A program made the position numbers and the translations under genes. Positions 12,954 to 20,936 of a stretch of 64,000 bases of DNA are shown piece by piece (positions within the stretch are counted from its first letter, which is position 1; every line of letters starts with the position of its first letter). The notes beneath the pieces are model-generated. The model worked only from the letters and a program-made list of their open reading frames with translations. It was not told the DNA's origin and ran no database searches. The DNA comes from Prauserella rugosa (GTDB taxonomy: Bacteria > Actinomycetota > Actinomycetes > Mycobacteriales > Pseudonocardiaceae), in assembly GCF_000719975.1 (NCBI RefSeq), contig NZ_JOIJ01000005.1, forward strand, positions 266,331-330,330, read 5' to 3'.

Positions 12954-13889
12954 TCAGTCGCGGGCCTGTGACGGCGGGATGCCGTACAGCCGGCGGTAGG
13001 CCGCGGCGAACCGGCTCGCACTCGAAAAACCCCACCGGGCGGCGACCTCGCTCACCGTGGCCGACGGCGCGGTGACGAGGTCGGCGTGGGCTCTGCGGAG
13101 CCGGATCTCGGTGAGGTAGGCCGTCGGGCTCGAGCCGACCCATCGGCGGAAGCCCTCCTGGAGCCTGCGCACGCTCGTGCCCGCGACGGCGGCCATCTCG
13201 CCCGCCGTCCAGGCGCGGGCCGGGTCGTCGTGGAGCTGGTCCAGCAGCCGCCGGATCGCGGGCGGCCGCGCCGGAGGTCCCGTCCCGCCTTCCGGCACGG
13301 CGGCGAGCAGGAATCCCGCGGCGACCGCGCCGGCCAGCTGTTCGCGGACCGGGCCGACCGAGAACGCGGCCGGGTCGTGCAGGTTCGCCGCGAGACTGCC
13401 GATGAGCTGATGCCACGACCGCGGCGTGCCCGCGGCGACGTTCAGCTGGTCGGGCAGCTCCGCGCGCAGGCCCGTGCGGTCGCCGCCCAGCACGCGTTCG
13501 GCCTCCCGATCGAGCCACCGGCTGTCGAACTTGACGCCGAGGACCGTGCACGTCGCGTCCCAGTGGCTGATCAACGAGGGTGTGTCGGAGCGGAACACCG
13601 TGCCCTGGCCGGGCACGGACGTCAGCGTTCCGTGTCGGCCGCGGCTCTCCAGATGCCCGGTCATGGGCAGGTTGATCTCGTAGGCGCCGGGATAGTCGCA
13701 TTCGATGCTGACGTCCGAGCCCCAGCCGACGTGGCCGATCAGCACCGGCCCGAGGTCGAGTGTGTGCAGCGTGAGGCGCGGCTCGCGGCCGCCGCCGAGG
13801 GGCCGGAGCTCGTGAGGGAAGTACGCCTCCGCGACCTGCTGGGACGCGGTGTCCCAGTCCCGCGGTGCGCGACCACGCCGTACGCGCAT
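12954..13889 (-). CDS. gcoR: AraC-family regulator, probable GcoR
   Basis: About 311 residues from ATG 13889; a GTG at 13913 would add 8. The N-terminal two-thirds is an AraC-binding-like sensor domain (FeaR/AlkB type; [15 protein letters not shown]). The C-terminal 100 residues hold two helix-turn-helices, with [19 protein letters not shown] and [19 protein letters not shown], ending in the AraC signature [11 protein letters not shown]. It is divergent from gcoAB. In Amycolatopsis and rhodococci an AraC-type activator accompanies gcoAB and responds to guaiacol-type aromatics, so the symbol is assigned by context. Confidence 0.82.
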   Translation of the reverse strand: MRVRRGRAPRDWDTASQQVAEAYFPHELRPLGGGREPRLTLHTLDLGPVLIGHVGWGSDVSIECDYPGAYEINLPMTGHLESRGRHGTLTSVPGQGTVFRSDTPSLISHWDATCTVLGVKFDSRWLDREAERVLGGDRTGLRAELPDQLNVAAGTPRSWHQLIGSLAANLHDPAAFSVGPVREQLAGAVAAGFLLAAVPEGGTGPPARPPAIRRLLDQLHDDPARAWTAGEMAAVAGTSVRRLQEGFRRWVGSSPTAYLTEIRLRRAHADLVTAPSATVSEVAARWGFSSASRFAAAYRRLYGIPPSQARD

Positions 13890-14029
13890 GGGCGCTGAGG
13901 GTACTTGAGGCACGCGTCACCGACCAGCCGCGCAATCGGTGTCGTGTCCGTGCGAAACGTGTCGTCGGGGCGCTGCGGACCGCCTTACGGTCGGCGCCAT
14001 CCCGAACAACGACGTGGGAGGAAGCGGCG

Positions 14030-15253
14030 ATGACGACCACCGAACGGCCCGACCTGTCCTGGCTGGACGACGTCACGATGACCGATCTCGAACGCAATCC
14101 GTACGCGACGTACGAGCGGCTGCGCGCCGAGGCGCCGCTGGCGTACGTGCCCGTACTGGGTTCGTACGTCGCCTCGACCGTGGACGTGTGCCGCGAGATC
14201 GCGACCAGCCCCGACTTCGAGGCGGTCATCACGCCCGCGGGCGGCCGCACGTTCGGCCATCCCGCGGTGATCGGCGTCAACGGAGAGGTGCACCGCGACC
14301 TGCGCTCGATGGTCGACCCCGCACTGCAGCCCGCCGAGGTCGACCGCTGGATCGACGACCTCGTGCGGCCCATCGCGCGGGGATTCCTCGAACAGTTCGA
14401 GAACGACGGGCAGGCTGAGCTGGTGTCGCAGTACTGCGAACCCGTCAGCGTGCGGTCGCTCGGCGATCTGCTGGGGCTGCAGGACGTGTCGTCCGACAAG
14501 CTCAGGGAGTGGTTCGCCAAGCTGAACCGGTCGTTCACCAACGCGGCCGTCGACGAGAACGGCGAGTTCGCCAACCCCGACGGCTTCCGCGAGGGTGACG
14601 AGGCCAAGGAGGAGATCCGTTCGATCGTCGACCCGTTGATCGACCGGTGGATCCAGCACCCCGACGACAGCGCCATCTCGCACTGGCTGCACGACGGGAT
14701 GCCTCCCGGGCAGACGCGCGACCGCGAGTACATCTACCCGACGATCTACGTGTACCTGCTGGGCGCGATGCAGGAACCGGGCCACGGCATGGCCTCCACC
14801 CTCGTGGGCCTGTTCAGCCGTCCCGAGCAGTTGGAGGAGGTCGTCGACGACCCGACGCTGGTGCCGAGGGCCATCGCCGAGGGTGTGCGGTGGACCTCGC
14901 CGATCTGGTCGGCCACGGCGCGGATCTCGACGAAACCGGTGACCGTCGCGGGCGTCGATCTGCCCGAGGGCACGCCGGTGATGATGTCGTACGGCTCGGC
15001 CAACCACGACACCGGCCAGTACGAGGCACCCACGACCTACGACCTGCACCGGCCGCCGTTGCCGCACCTCGCGTTCGGCGCAGGCGACCACGCGTGCGCG
15101 GGCATCTACTTCGCCAACCACGTCATGCGGATCGCGCTCGAGGAACTGTTCGAGGCGATCCCGAACCTCGAACGCGACACCCGCGAGGGCGTGGAGTTCT
15201 GGGGTTGGGGTTTCCGCGGACCGACGAGTCTGCACGTGACGTGGGAGGTGTGA
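14030..15253 (+). CDS. gcoA: Cytochrome P450 aromatic O-demethylase GcoA (CYP255A)
   Basis: 407 residues, the same length as GcoA of Amycolatopsis sp. ATCC 39116. The heme cysteine is C356 in [10 protein letters not shown], and the ExxR motif is EGVR (284-287). The I-helix lacks the usual acid-alcohol pair and reads [10 protein letters not shown], a GcoA peculiarity. Known GcoA pocket residues fall at identical positions: F75, I81, F169, V241, L244, G245, I292, A295, T296, F395. GcoA demethylates guaiacol to catechol plus formaldehyde with electrons from GcoB. The ATG follows GGGAGGAAG. gcoB starts one base after its stop. Confidence 0.96.
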   Translation: MTTTERPDLSWLDDVTMTDLERNPYATYERLRAEAPLAYVPVLGSYVASTVDVCREIATSPDFEAVITPAGGRTFGHPAVIGVNGEVHRDLRSMVDPALQPAEVDRWIDDLVRPIARGFLEQFENDGQAELVSQYCEPVSVRSLGDLLGLQDVSSDKLREWFAKLNRSFTNAAVDENGEFANPDGFREGDEAKEEIRSIVDPLIDRWIQHPDDSAISHWLHDGMPPGQTRDREYIYPTIYVYLLGAMQEPGHGMASTLVGLFSRPEQLEEVVDDPTLVPRAIAEGVRWTSPIWSATARISTKPVTVAGVDLPEGTPVMMSYGSANHDTGQYEAPTTYDLHRPPLPHLAFGAGDHACAGIYFANHVMRIALEELFEAIPNLERDTREGVEFWGWGFRGPTSLHVTWEV

Positions 15254-15254
15254 C

Positions 15255-16265
15255 GTGACGTTCGCGGTCACCGTCGGCGGGCGCAGCGTCGAGTGTGCCG
15301 GTGATCAGGCGTTGCTCGACGCGTGCCTGCGGGCGGGCGTGTGGATGCCCAACTCGTGCAACCAGGGCACGTGCGGCACCTGCAAACTGCACGTGGTCTC
15401 GGGCGAGGTCGACCACGGCGACTCCCCGGAGGAGACGCTCACCGCGGACGAACGTGCCGCGGGGATGACGCTGGCCTGTCAGGCGCGGCCGCGGGGCGAC
15501 GTCGAACTGCGGCCGCAGGGTTCGGCCGCGGCGAAGGCGGTGAACCCGTTGCGCGACCTGACCGCCACGGTCCTCGAGGTGAGCGACATCGCGCGGGACA
15601 CACGGCGGATCGTGCTCGGACTCGACGAGCCGTTGGCCTTCGACGCGGGGCAGTACGTCGAGCTCACCGTGCCCGGTTCGGGCGTGCGCAGGCAGTACTC
15701 GCTGGCCAACACGGCCGACGAGGACAAGGCACTGGAACTGCACGTCAAGCTGGTTCCGGGTGGTGCGGCGACGGAAGGGTGGCTGTTCTCGGGGCTCGCC
15801 GCGGGCGAGGCGGTCGAGGTGTCGGGGCCACTCGGCGATTTCCGCCTGCCGGACGAGGCGGACGACGTCGGGGCACCGATGGTGCTGATCGGCGGAGGCA
15901 CCGGTCTCGCGCCGCTGATCGGTATCGCGCGAACGGCGCTGCGCCGACACCCGGATCGGGACGTGGTGCTGTACCACGGGGTTCGCGGTGAGTCCGAACT
16001 GTACGACCTGGCTCGTCTGTCCGATCTGGAGCGAGATTACGCGAACTTCCGGTTCGTGCCGGTGCTGTCGCACGAGCCGGCGGACGGATATCGCGAGGGG
16101 TTCCCGACCGACGCGTTCGTCGAGGACATCCCGAGCGCCCGCGGATGGTCCGGCTGGCTGTGCGGACCGCCCGCGATGGTCGAGGCGGGTGTGAAGGCGT
16201 TCAAACGACGTCGCATGGCTCCGCGGAACATCCACCGGGAGAAGTTCACGCCCGCCGACGCGTAG
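15255..16265 (+). CDS. gcoB: P450 reductase GcoB (2Fe-2S, FAD, NADH)
   Basis: 336 residues; single-chain electron donor for GcoA. An N-terminal plant-type [2Fe-2S] ferredoxin domain has C35, C40, C43 and C75 (SCNQGTCGTCKLHV and TLACQA). It is followed by a ferredoxin-NADP reductase-type unit with the FAD motif RQYSLAN (about 144-150), the pyridine-nucleotide motif GGGTGLAPLIGI and CGPPAMV near the C-terminus. The start is GTG 15255 with GGGAGG 7 bases upstream, one base after the gcoA stop, so the two are co-translated. This three-domain arrangement on one chain is what distinguishes GcoAB from classical three-component P450s. Confidence 0.95.
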   Translation: MTFAVTVGGRSVECAGDQALLDACLRAGVWMPNSCNQGTCGTCKLHVVSGEVDHGDSPEETLTADERAAGMTLACQARPRGDVELRPQGSAAAKAVNPLRDLTATVLEVSDIARDTRRIVLGLDEPLAFDAGQYVELTVPGSGVRRQYSLANTADEDKALELHVKLVPGGAATEGWLFSGLAAGEAVEVSGPLGDFRLPDEADDVGAPMVLIGGGTGLAPLIGIARTALRRHPDRDVVLYHGVRGESELYDLARLSDLERDYANFRFVPVLSHEPADGYREGFPTDAFVEDIPSARGWSGWLCGPPAMVEAGVKAFKRRRMAPRNIHREKFTPADA

Positions 16266-16610
16266 CCGGTGTCGGGCACTCGTCGTGTCGGGATCAGCGA
16301 GTGCTGCGGAAGTTGTCCGCGGAGACCTGGATGGAGTTGCCGTCGGCGAAGTCGACGGCAACTCCATCGGGCTCCCACCGGACGTGCTGGACCCGTGGTT
16401 CGGAGTCCCCGAACTGCACTTCGACCGGGTAGTAGTACGTGTCCGCGTCGGGGCCGGAACATGCCGGAACCTGCTGCGGTCACGCCGGTGATCGTTCCAC
16501 GGCAGCCGGTCGGCGGCCCCCGGGGTCGCGGGCGCCCGCGACCAGCGGGCGGCGCGACGTTCCCGGGGAAGTGGTGCACGGTCGTGGGGTCTTCGTGCCA
16601 AGATCCGGGC
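16266..16610. other. Gap between gcoB and next gene; possible small ORF on minus strand
   Basis: No firm gene. The minus strand from 16294 (TGA) to about 16480 has strongly coding-like codon use: it reads DADTYYYPVEVQFGD, then VQHVRWEPDGVAVDFADG and NSIQVSADNFRSTR. A stop precedes it in frame and the only usable start is GTG at 16419, giving 41 residues. It is either a very small gene or the 3' remnant of a longer one whose 5' end has been lost or frameshifted. No domain recognised. Confidence 0.35.
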
Positions 16611-17126
16611 ATGCGCACGCGTGCCGACAAGAACCATCCGTCCCCGGTACTCACCGGTGAGCAGGTTCGCGCCATCCTCATCGAGCGCAACGCCGAGCTG
16701 GGCGGCGCAGGCGGTGCGCTCGGCGGCCAGGCGGGCGGCGGGCCCGCGGGGCGTCGTGGTGGTGCTTCCGGCGGTCGCATGGGCGGACGGCTGGGCGCAC
16801 GGCTGTTCACGCGCCTCACCGGCCTGACCAGTGCGCTCGCGGTGCCGTGCCGCGACGATGCGGTCGCGCGGGTGCGTGAGGTGCTCCGGCCGCTGCCGTA
16901 CCCGTACGCATCCGCGTTGCCGGAATCGACGTCACCGCGCGTGCTCGGCGGGCTGGTCGGCGCGGGCGCCTTCGGCATGAACACGGCGGTGGTACAGGTC
17001 GTCTGGTACCCGGGCAGGGCCGAGGTCACGGCGCACGCCCTCGAAGGGATCGTCGATCAGCGTACGGCCGCGGGTGCCATCACCACGCTCGACGACGCAC
17101 TCGCCCCGTTCCGCCGCATCGGTTAA
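16611..17126 (+). CDS. Conserved hypothetical protein
   Basis: 171 residues from an ATG. A glycine-rich linker at about residues 29-65 (GGAGGALGGQAGGG) separates a short N-terminal helix (LTGEQVRAILIERNAEL) from a C-terminal part of mixed hydrophobic and polar character (RLFTRLTGLTSALAVP, VVQVVWYPGRAEVTAHALEG). No signal peptide and no known catalytic motif. It overlaps the convergent DUF1772 gene by 4 bases at the stops. I do not recognise it. Confidence 0.65.
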   Translation: MRTRADKNHPSPVLTGEQVRAILIERNAELGGAGGALGGQAGGGPAGRRGGASGGRMGGRLGARLFTRLTGLTSALAVPCRDDAVARVREVLRPLPYPYASALPESTSPRVLGGLVGAGAFGMNTAVVQVVWYPGRAEVTAHALEGIVDQRTAAGAITTLDDALAPFRRIG

Positions 17127-17575
17127 CGCCCGGTCGCGGCGACCACGACGAGCACGAACGCCGCGGTGAGCACGGCGACCCTGACGTGGTGCAGGCGGTC
17201 CCATCTGCGGTGTTGTTCCCGCCAGTCGGGTGGGTAGTTCTCGGCCGTCCACGTCCTCGACCTGTTGTTGATCGGGACGAGCAACGTCACCGACATGACG
17301 ACGCTCGCGGCCAGGAGCACGACGGCGGCTGCGGCCACCACGGACGAGGTCGATCCCCAGGTGGCGACGCAGAGCGCGGCGGTCGAGAGCAGCGCTCCGA
17401 CGTACCAGAACGGCATGGTGCGACCCAGCAGGCGGCCGCTGTCGGCGCGCGCCGCGAGCGCTGCGTCCGGGGGCAGGCGCAGCAGGACCGGATTGACGAC
17501 GACCGCGACGGCGAGTTCGACCCCGACCATCAGGCCGACGACGGTCGCGGTCACCACGGCGAGTGTCGGAGTCAC
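17123..17575 (-). CDS. DUF1772 membrane protein
   Basis: 150 residues with four hydrophobic segments: TLAVVTATVVGLMVGVELAV, FWYVGALLSTAALC, VVAAAAVVLLAASVVMSVTL and a C-terminal VAVLTAAFVLVVVA. The pattern VPINNRSRTWTAENYPPDW followed by HRRWDRLHHVR is characteristic of DUF1772 (anthrone-oxygenase-like) proteins. Catalytic activity is known only for a few fungal members. It is divergent from a TetR regulator with a perfect operator between them and is the obvious target of that regulator. Confidence 0.83.
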   Translation of the reverse strand: MTPTLAVVTATVVGLMVGVELAVAVVVNPVLLRLPPDAALAARADSGRLLGRTMPFWYVGALLSTAALCVATWGSTSSVVAAAAVVLLAASVVMSVTLLVPINNRSRTWTAENYPPDWREQHRRWDRLHHVRVAVLTAAFVLVVVAATGR

Positions 17576-17636
17576 GGCAACCCCTTCGGTGAGCCTCTGC
17601 CTGGGTCGAGTTCCGCCTCAGTCGAGCTCGATCGGT

Positions 17637-17665
17637 TAGCAGTGCTAGGAAATCTAGCACTGCTA
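17637..17665. promoter_or_regulatory. Perfect TetR-type operator
   Basis: TAGCAGTGCTAG, five spacer bases, then CTAGCACTGCTA: a perfect 12-bp inverted repeat in the 127-bp gap between the divergent DUF1772 and tetR genes. It is AT-richer than its surroundings and well placed to block both promoters. Assignment to the adjacent TetR protein is inferred. Confidence 0.8.
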
Positions 17666-17702
17666 GACTAGGCCTGCCCGTCGTCCACCGCAAGGAGGGC
17701 CG

Positions 17703-18263
17703 ATGCCCGACAGCGTGACCCGGCGCCGTCGCGCCGACGAACGGCGACGCCAGATCCTGGACGCCGCACGTGCGAGGGCCGACGCCGAAGGGTGGGCGGC
17801 GGTCACGACGCGACACCTGGCCGACTCGATCGGCTACTCCCAGCCGGTGCTCTACGGCCACTTTCCCGGCGGTAAGGCCGAGATCATGCGTGCGGTCGCG
17901 TTGGAGGGGTTCACCGAGCTGGCCGAGCTCTGTCACGCCGCCGTGGGGCGCAGGACGGGCAGGTCCGCGGTCGAGGCGGCGGCTATGGCATACCTGGACT
18001 TCGCCGCGGAGCACCCTGCGCTGTACGAGGCGATGTTCCAGCTGCCCATCGACGCGCGGTTCGCCCGCGACGACGCCGAGGCCGAGCTGCGTGCCGGCTT
18101 CTCCGCGCTCGCCGACGTCATCGGCGACGACGGGGACGGCACCGCCACCGAGGTGCTGTGGGGTGCGCTCCACGGCATGAGCCTGCTCGAGCGGGCGGGA
18201 AGGCTGCGCGACGGGCAGCGCCGCGAGCGGGTCGCCGATCTGGCCGCCCGCTTCTGCCCGTGA
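17703..18263 (+). CDS. TetR-family repressor
   Basis: 186 residues from an ATG 5 bases after AAGGAGG. The N-terminal helix-turn-helix lies at about residues 10-55 (RRQILDAARARADAEGWAA ... LADSIGYSQPVLYGHF). The remainder is a helical ligand domain of the kind with WHG/TetR_C patterns (MAYLDFAAEHPALYEAMF). It probably represses itself and the divergent DUF1772 gene through the palindrome at 17637. Ligand unknown. Confidence 0.88.
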   Translation: MPDSVTRRRRADERRRQILDAARARADAEGWAAVTTRHLADSIGYSQPVLYGHFPGGKAEIMRAVALEGFTELAELCHAAVGRRTGRSAVEAAAMAYLDFAAEHPALYEAMFQLPIDARFARDDAEAELRAGFSALADVIGDDGDGTATEVLWGALHGMSLLERAGRLRDGQRRERVADLAARFCP

Positions 18264-18271
18264 CGGTCCAC

Positions 18272-18300
18272 GGCCGACACCGGCGCCGCCGGTGTCGGCC
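18272..18300. terminator. Terminator between tetR and nudix genes
   Basis: A perfect 13-bp stem, GGCCGACACCGGC with its reverse complement, and a 3-base loop. It sits 8 bases past the tetR stop and 6 bases before the convergent nudix stop, so it can act in both directions. Confidence 0.75.
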
Positions 18301-18306
18301 GGCTTC

Positions 18307-18762
18307 TCAACCGGCCCCGGCCGGTGCGGTTCTGCTCAGCCGGTAGGACACACCGTCGCTCGCCGCGTCGTCGGCGAGGAACTCGAGTGCCTGGCGGGTC
18401 GCCGGAAACAGCGCCTCGGGGACCTCGGATGCGGGAAACCATTGCCAGGTGCGGAAAACGTGCGGTTCGAGCACCTGCGGCTCGCCGCGCGTGGCATCCG
18501 CGACAGCCACCGCTGTGGCCGTGACGTCCTCGCCGGGAGCCAACACGAGGCCGACGACCTCGGCCGATTTGGCGGTCAGGCCCGTCTCCTCGGCCAGTTC
18601 GCGCACGGCCGCCTGCTCGAAGCTCTCGCCGGGATCGACGGCGCCGCCTGGCAGGCACCACACGACCGGCTCACCGTGCTTGGCGCGCAGTCCGAGCAGC
18701 ACGCGCCGCTGCTCGTCCCGTACGACGACGCCGACTCCGACCGTGCCGTTCCCGCTCGCCAT
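18307..18762 (-). CDS. NUDIX hydrolase
   Basis: 151 residues. The Nudix box is complete, GGAVDPGESFEQAAVREL followed by AEETG at about residues 39-61, so the metal-binding REXXEE core is intact. These enzymes hydrolyse nucleoside diphosphates linked to another group. The N-terminal half (VGVGVVVRDEQRRVLLGLR) resembles the MutT/ADP-ribose pyrophosphatase group, but the substrate cannot be told from sequence. Its ATG is 54 bases from the hemolysin III stop on the same strand, so the two may be co-transcribed. Confidence 0.88.
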   Translation of the reverse strand: MASGNGTVGVGVVVRDEQRRVLLGLRAKHGEPVVWCLPGGAVDPGESFEQAAVRELAEETGLTAKSAEVVGLVLAPGEDVTATAVAVADATRGEPQVLEPHVFRTWQWFPASEVPEALFPATRQALEFLADDAASDGVSYRLSRTAPAGAG

Positions 18763-18815
18763 GCGCGCAGGCTACCGCGCCCGATCACGGGCGGGCCGCC
18801 GCGGACGAGTCGCGA

Positions 18816-19490
18816 TCAGTACAGGACGAGCCAGATCGCGATGTAGTGGCAGATCGCCGCCAGCACCGTGCAGGCGTGGAAGAACTCGTGGTAGCCGAAC
18901 GTGCGTGGCCAGAAGTTCGGCCACCGCGTGGCGTAGAAGATCGAACCGACGGTGTAGAGCGCGCCGCCGACCAGAAGCAGCACCAGCGCGGCGACACCGC
19001 CGTTGACGGCGAGCTCGGGCAGGACGAACACCGCGACCCAGCCGAGCGCCACGTAGATCGGCACCCCGAGCCATCGGGGCGCCTTCGGCCACAGCATCTT
19101 CAGTGCCACGCCTGCCACCGCCCCCGTCCACACCACGGTGAGGACGACGTACCCGGTGGGTTGCGACATCGCCAGCAACGTGAACGGGGTGTAGGTCCCC
19201 GCGATGAACAGGAAGATCATCGAGTGGTCGGCGCGCTTCATCCACTGGTAGCCGCGAGGGCTCCAGATGTGGCGGTGGTACAGCGCGCTCACGCCAAACA
19301 GACCGAGCACCGTGGCGCCGTAGACCGACGTCGCCAGTGCGGCGAGGCCGGACACGGTCGACGCGGCGAGCGCGATCAGCGTTGCGCCCGCGGCGACGGC
19401 CCCGAAGAAGCTCCAGAAATGGAGGTGGCCGCGGAGCCGTGGGCGGTCTTCGACGGACTTCGACGGACGCGGTTCGGTCAGGGTGCTCAC
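18816..19490 (-). CDS. Hemolysin III / PAQR-family membrane protein
   Basis: About 224 residues and seven hydrophobic helices. Family signatures: SALYHRHIWSP with the conserved His, KRADHSMIFLFIAGTYTP, and near the C-terminus FGYHEFFHACTVLAAICHY; the histidines are the presumed zinc ligands. Related to YqfA and M. tuberculosis Rv1085c. The haemolytic activity implied by the name has not been shown for most members. The start is GTG 19490, chosen because TAACCT ends exactly 7 bases upstream, a leaderless layout. A longer version from 19547 has no better support. Confidence 0.9.
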   Translation of the reverse strand: MSTLTEPRPSKSVEDRPRLRGHLHFWSFFGAVAAGATLIALAASTVSGLAALATSVYGATVLGLFGVSALYHRHIWSPRGYQWMKRADHSMIFLFIAGTYTPFTLLAMSQPTGYVVLTVVWTGAVAGVALKMLWPKAPRWLGVPIYVALGWVAVFVLPELAVNGGVAALVLLLVGGALYTVGSIFYATRWPNFWPRTFGYHEFFHACTVLAAICHYIAIWLVLY

Positions 19491-19501
19491 CCTTTCAAGG
19501 T

Positions 19502-19513
19502 TACGGATCCGTA
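19502..19513. promoter_or_regulatory. 12-bp palindrome upstream of hemolysin III
   Basis: TACGGATCCGTA, a perfect palindrome, lies directly upstream of and partly overlaps the proposed -10 hexamer (TAACCT on the minus strand) of the hemolysin III gene. A repressor bound here would block that promoter. No regulator gene is adjacent. Confidence 0.35.
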
Positions 19514-19595
19514 GGTGGCGTCTGCATCCTCGAGCAGTGAACGTCACGTGGCGGCCCCGCCACCCGATCCACGTACGCCGTGATCCGGGCAGGCG

Positions 19596-19609
19596 TACGC
19601 TGCCTGGAC
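19596..19609 (+). promoter_or_regulatory. Leaderless -10 of the prenyl synthase gene
   Basis: TACGCT followed by 8 bases and then the GTG at 19610. The same TAC-x-CT plus 8 bases plus GTG arrangement occurs at guaB1 and ychF, which supports both the promoter and this start codon. Confidence 0.55.
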
Positions 19610-20389
19610 GTGAGTCTTCGGTCGTTCGCCTCCAAGGTCGTGTACCGCCTCTACTCGTGGCGGCTGCAGCAGCAGTCCGCGGGGAAGCATCCCCGCCACA
19701 TCGGCATCATTCTCGACGGTAACCGCAGGTGGGCCCGTGAAGCGGGCTTCACCGACGTCAACGGTGGTCACCGCGTCGGCGCCAAGCGCATCGAGAACTT
19801 CCTGACGTGGTGCAGGGAGGCGGGCGTCGAGGTCGTCACGCTGTTCCTGCTCTCCACCGACAACGTCCGCAACCGTGCGAACGAAGAGGTGCAGGCGCTG
19901 CTGCAGATCATCCCGGACGTGGTCGACGAGCTGGCCGCGCCGGGCAATCCGTGGCGGCTGTCGATCGTCGGCTCGCAGGAGATGTTGCCCGCGGAGGTCG
20001 CGACCAGGCTCACCGCGGCGGCTCAGCGCACCGACGGCAGGAAGGGCATGGTCGTCAACGTCGCGGTCGGCTACGGGGGACGGCAGGAGATCGCGGACGC
20101 CGTCCGCAAGCTGCTCCGCCAGCACGCCGACGAGGGCACGTCCATCCGGGAGCTCGCCAAGATTCTGGATGTCGACCATATCTCCGAACATTTGTATACT
20201 TCGGGGCAGCCGGACCCGGATCTCATCATTCGGACGTCCGGAGAACAGCGCTTGTCCGGTTTTCTGCTGTGGCAATCGGCGCACTCCGAATTCTGGTTCA
20301 CCGAGGCTTATTGGCCGGCATTTCGCCGGGTCGACTTCCTGCGCGCGTTGCGGGACTACGCGGTGCGGAATCGACGATACGGAGGCTGA
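19610..20389 (+). CDS. uppS: Short-chain (Z)-isoprenyl diphosphate synthase (Rv1086 type)
   Basis: 259 residues from GTG 19610; a GTG at 19580 is possible but would start inside the proposed promoter. Cis-prenyltransferase: motif I IGIILDGNRRWAREAG with the catalytic Asp, then NVAVGYGGRQEI, and SGQPDPDLIIRTSGEQRLS with GFLLWQSAHSEFWFTE. The family condenses isopentenyl diphosphate onto an allylic primer with Z geometry. By similarity to Rv1086 the product is likely a short Z,E-farnesyl-type chain that primes decaprenyl phosphate synthesis. The last third of the gene is less GC-rich than its neighbours. Confidence 0.93.
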   Translation: MSLRSFASKVVYRLYSWRLQQQSAGKHPRHIGIILDGNRRWAREAGFTDVNGGHRVGAKRIENFLTWCREAGVEVVTLFLLSTDNVRNRANEEVQALLQIIPDVVDELAAPGNPWRLSIVGSQEMLPAEVATRLTAAAQRTDGRKGMVVNVAVGYGGRQEIADAVRKLLRQHADEGTSIRELAKILDVDHISEHLYTSGQPDPDLIIRTSGEQRLSGFLLWQSAHSEFWFTEAYWPAFRRVDFLRALRDYAVRNRRYGG

Positions 20390-20936
20390 CCGGGCGAGGG
20401 GCGGACCGTCGGTCGATGACGCGCCGATTGTGGGTCTTGACCTGCGTCGATGGTGAGTGCTAGGCGGCTGTGGATCACCGCCGAGGGGCATGGATCTTGT
20501 CCTCGCGAGGCCGGAACTGGTATAGCGCGATCGCGTTCGTAATGGCGACGAAACCGTTGGGCTTTCCCGGTGAAGAAAACGACGTCAAGTCCCGGTCCCG
20601 GTGACTTTCGGTATCGATCACCGGGTCTCGATGTCCCCGCACCGGCGTTCACATGACAAATCGGTGAATCACCTGCCTGGCTGCCTGCATTCGACGGCGT
20701 GCGGCGGTAGCTTCGCGGGTGACGGACCACGAACCGATGTGGTTCGTCACGGGAGGCCCTGGTCGTGGCAGTGGAACAGCGAACGGCGAAGCCGTTCAAG
20801 CGCACGAGGGGGCCGGCACCGGGCCCTCGTGGGCGCGTGACCTGACGTTCCGGCGTCGGATCAGCGACCAGCCAGGGCAGTGCCCGGCCCAGCGAAGTGC
20901 GGGCGTGGTGCCAACGCCCCTGAGGGAGATGCCGTC
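20390..20936 (+). promoter_or_regulatory. Long phoH2 leader with promoter and hairpins
   Basis: 547 bases without a convincing gene. A good promoter, TTGTCC (20497-20502), 18 bases, TATAGC (20521-20526), would give a leader of about 400 bases. Strong hairpins follow: 20597-20625 (8-bp stem), 20729-20747 (ACGAACC stem), 20781-20797 (GAACGGC, GAA loop), 20803-20831 (CACGAGGG stem) and 20901-20919 (GGGCGT stem, next to the ribosome site). A 73-codon frame from GTG 20719 ends in a TGA overlapping the phoH2 GTG; it may be a coupled leader peptide or chance. I do not recognise a known riboswitch. Confidence 0.4.
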
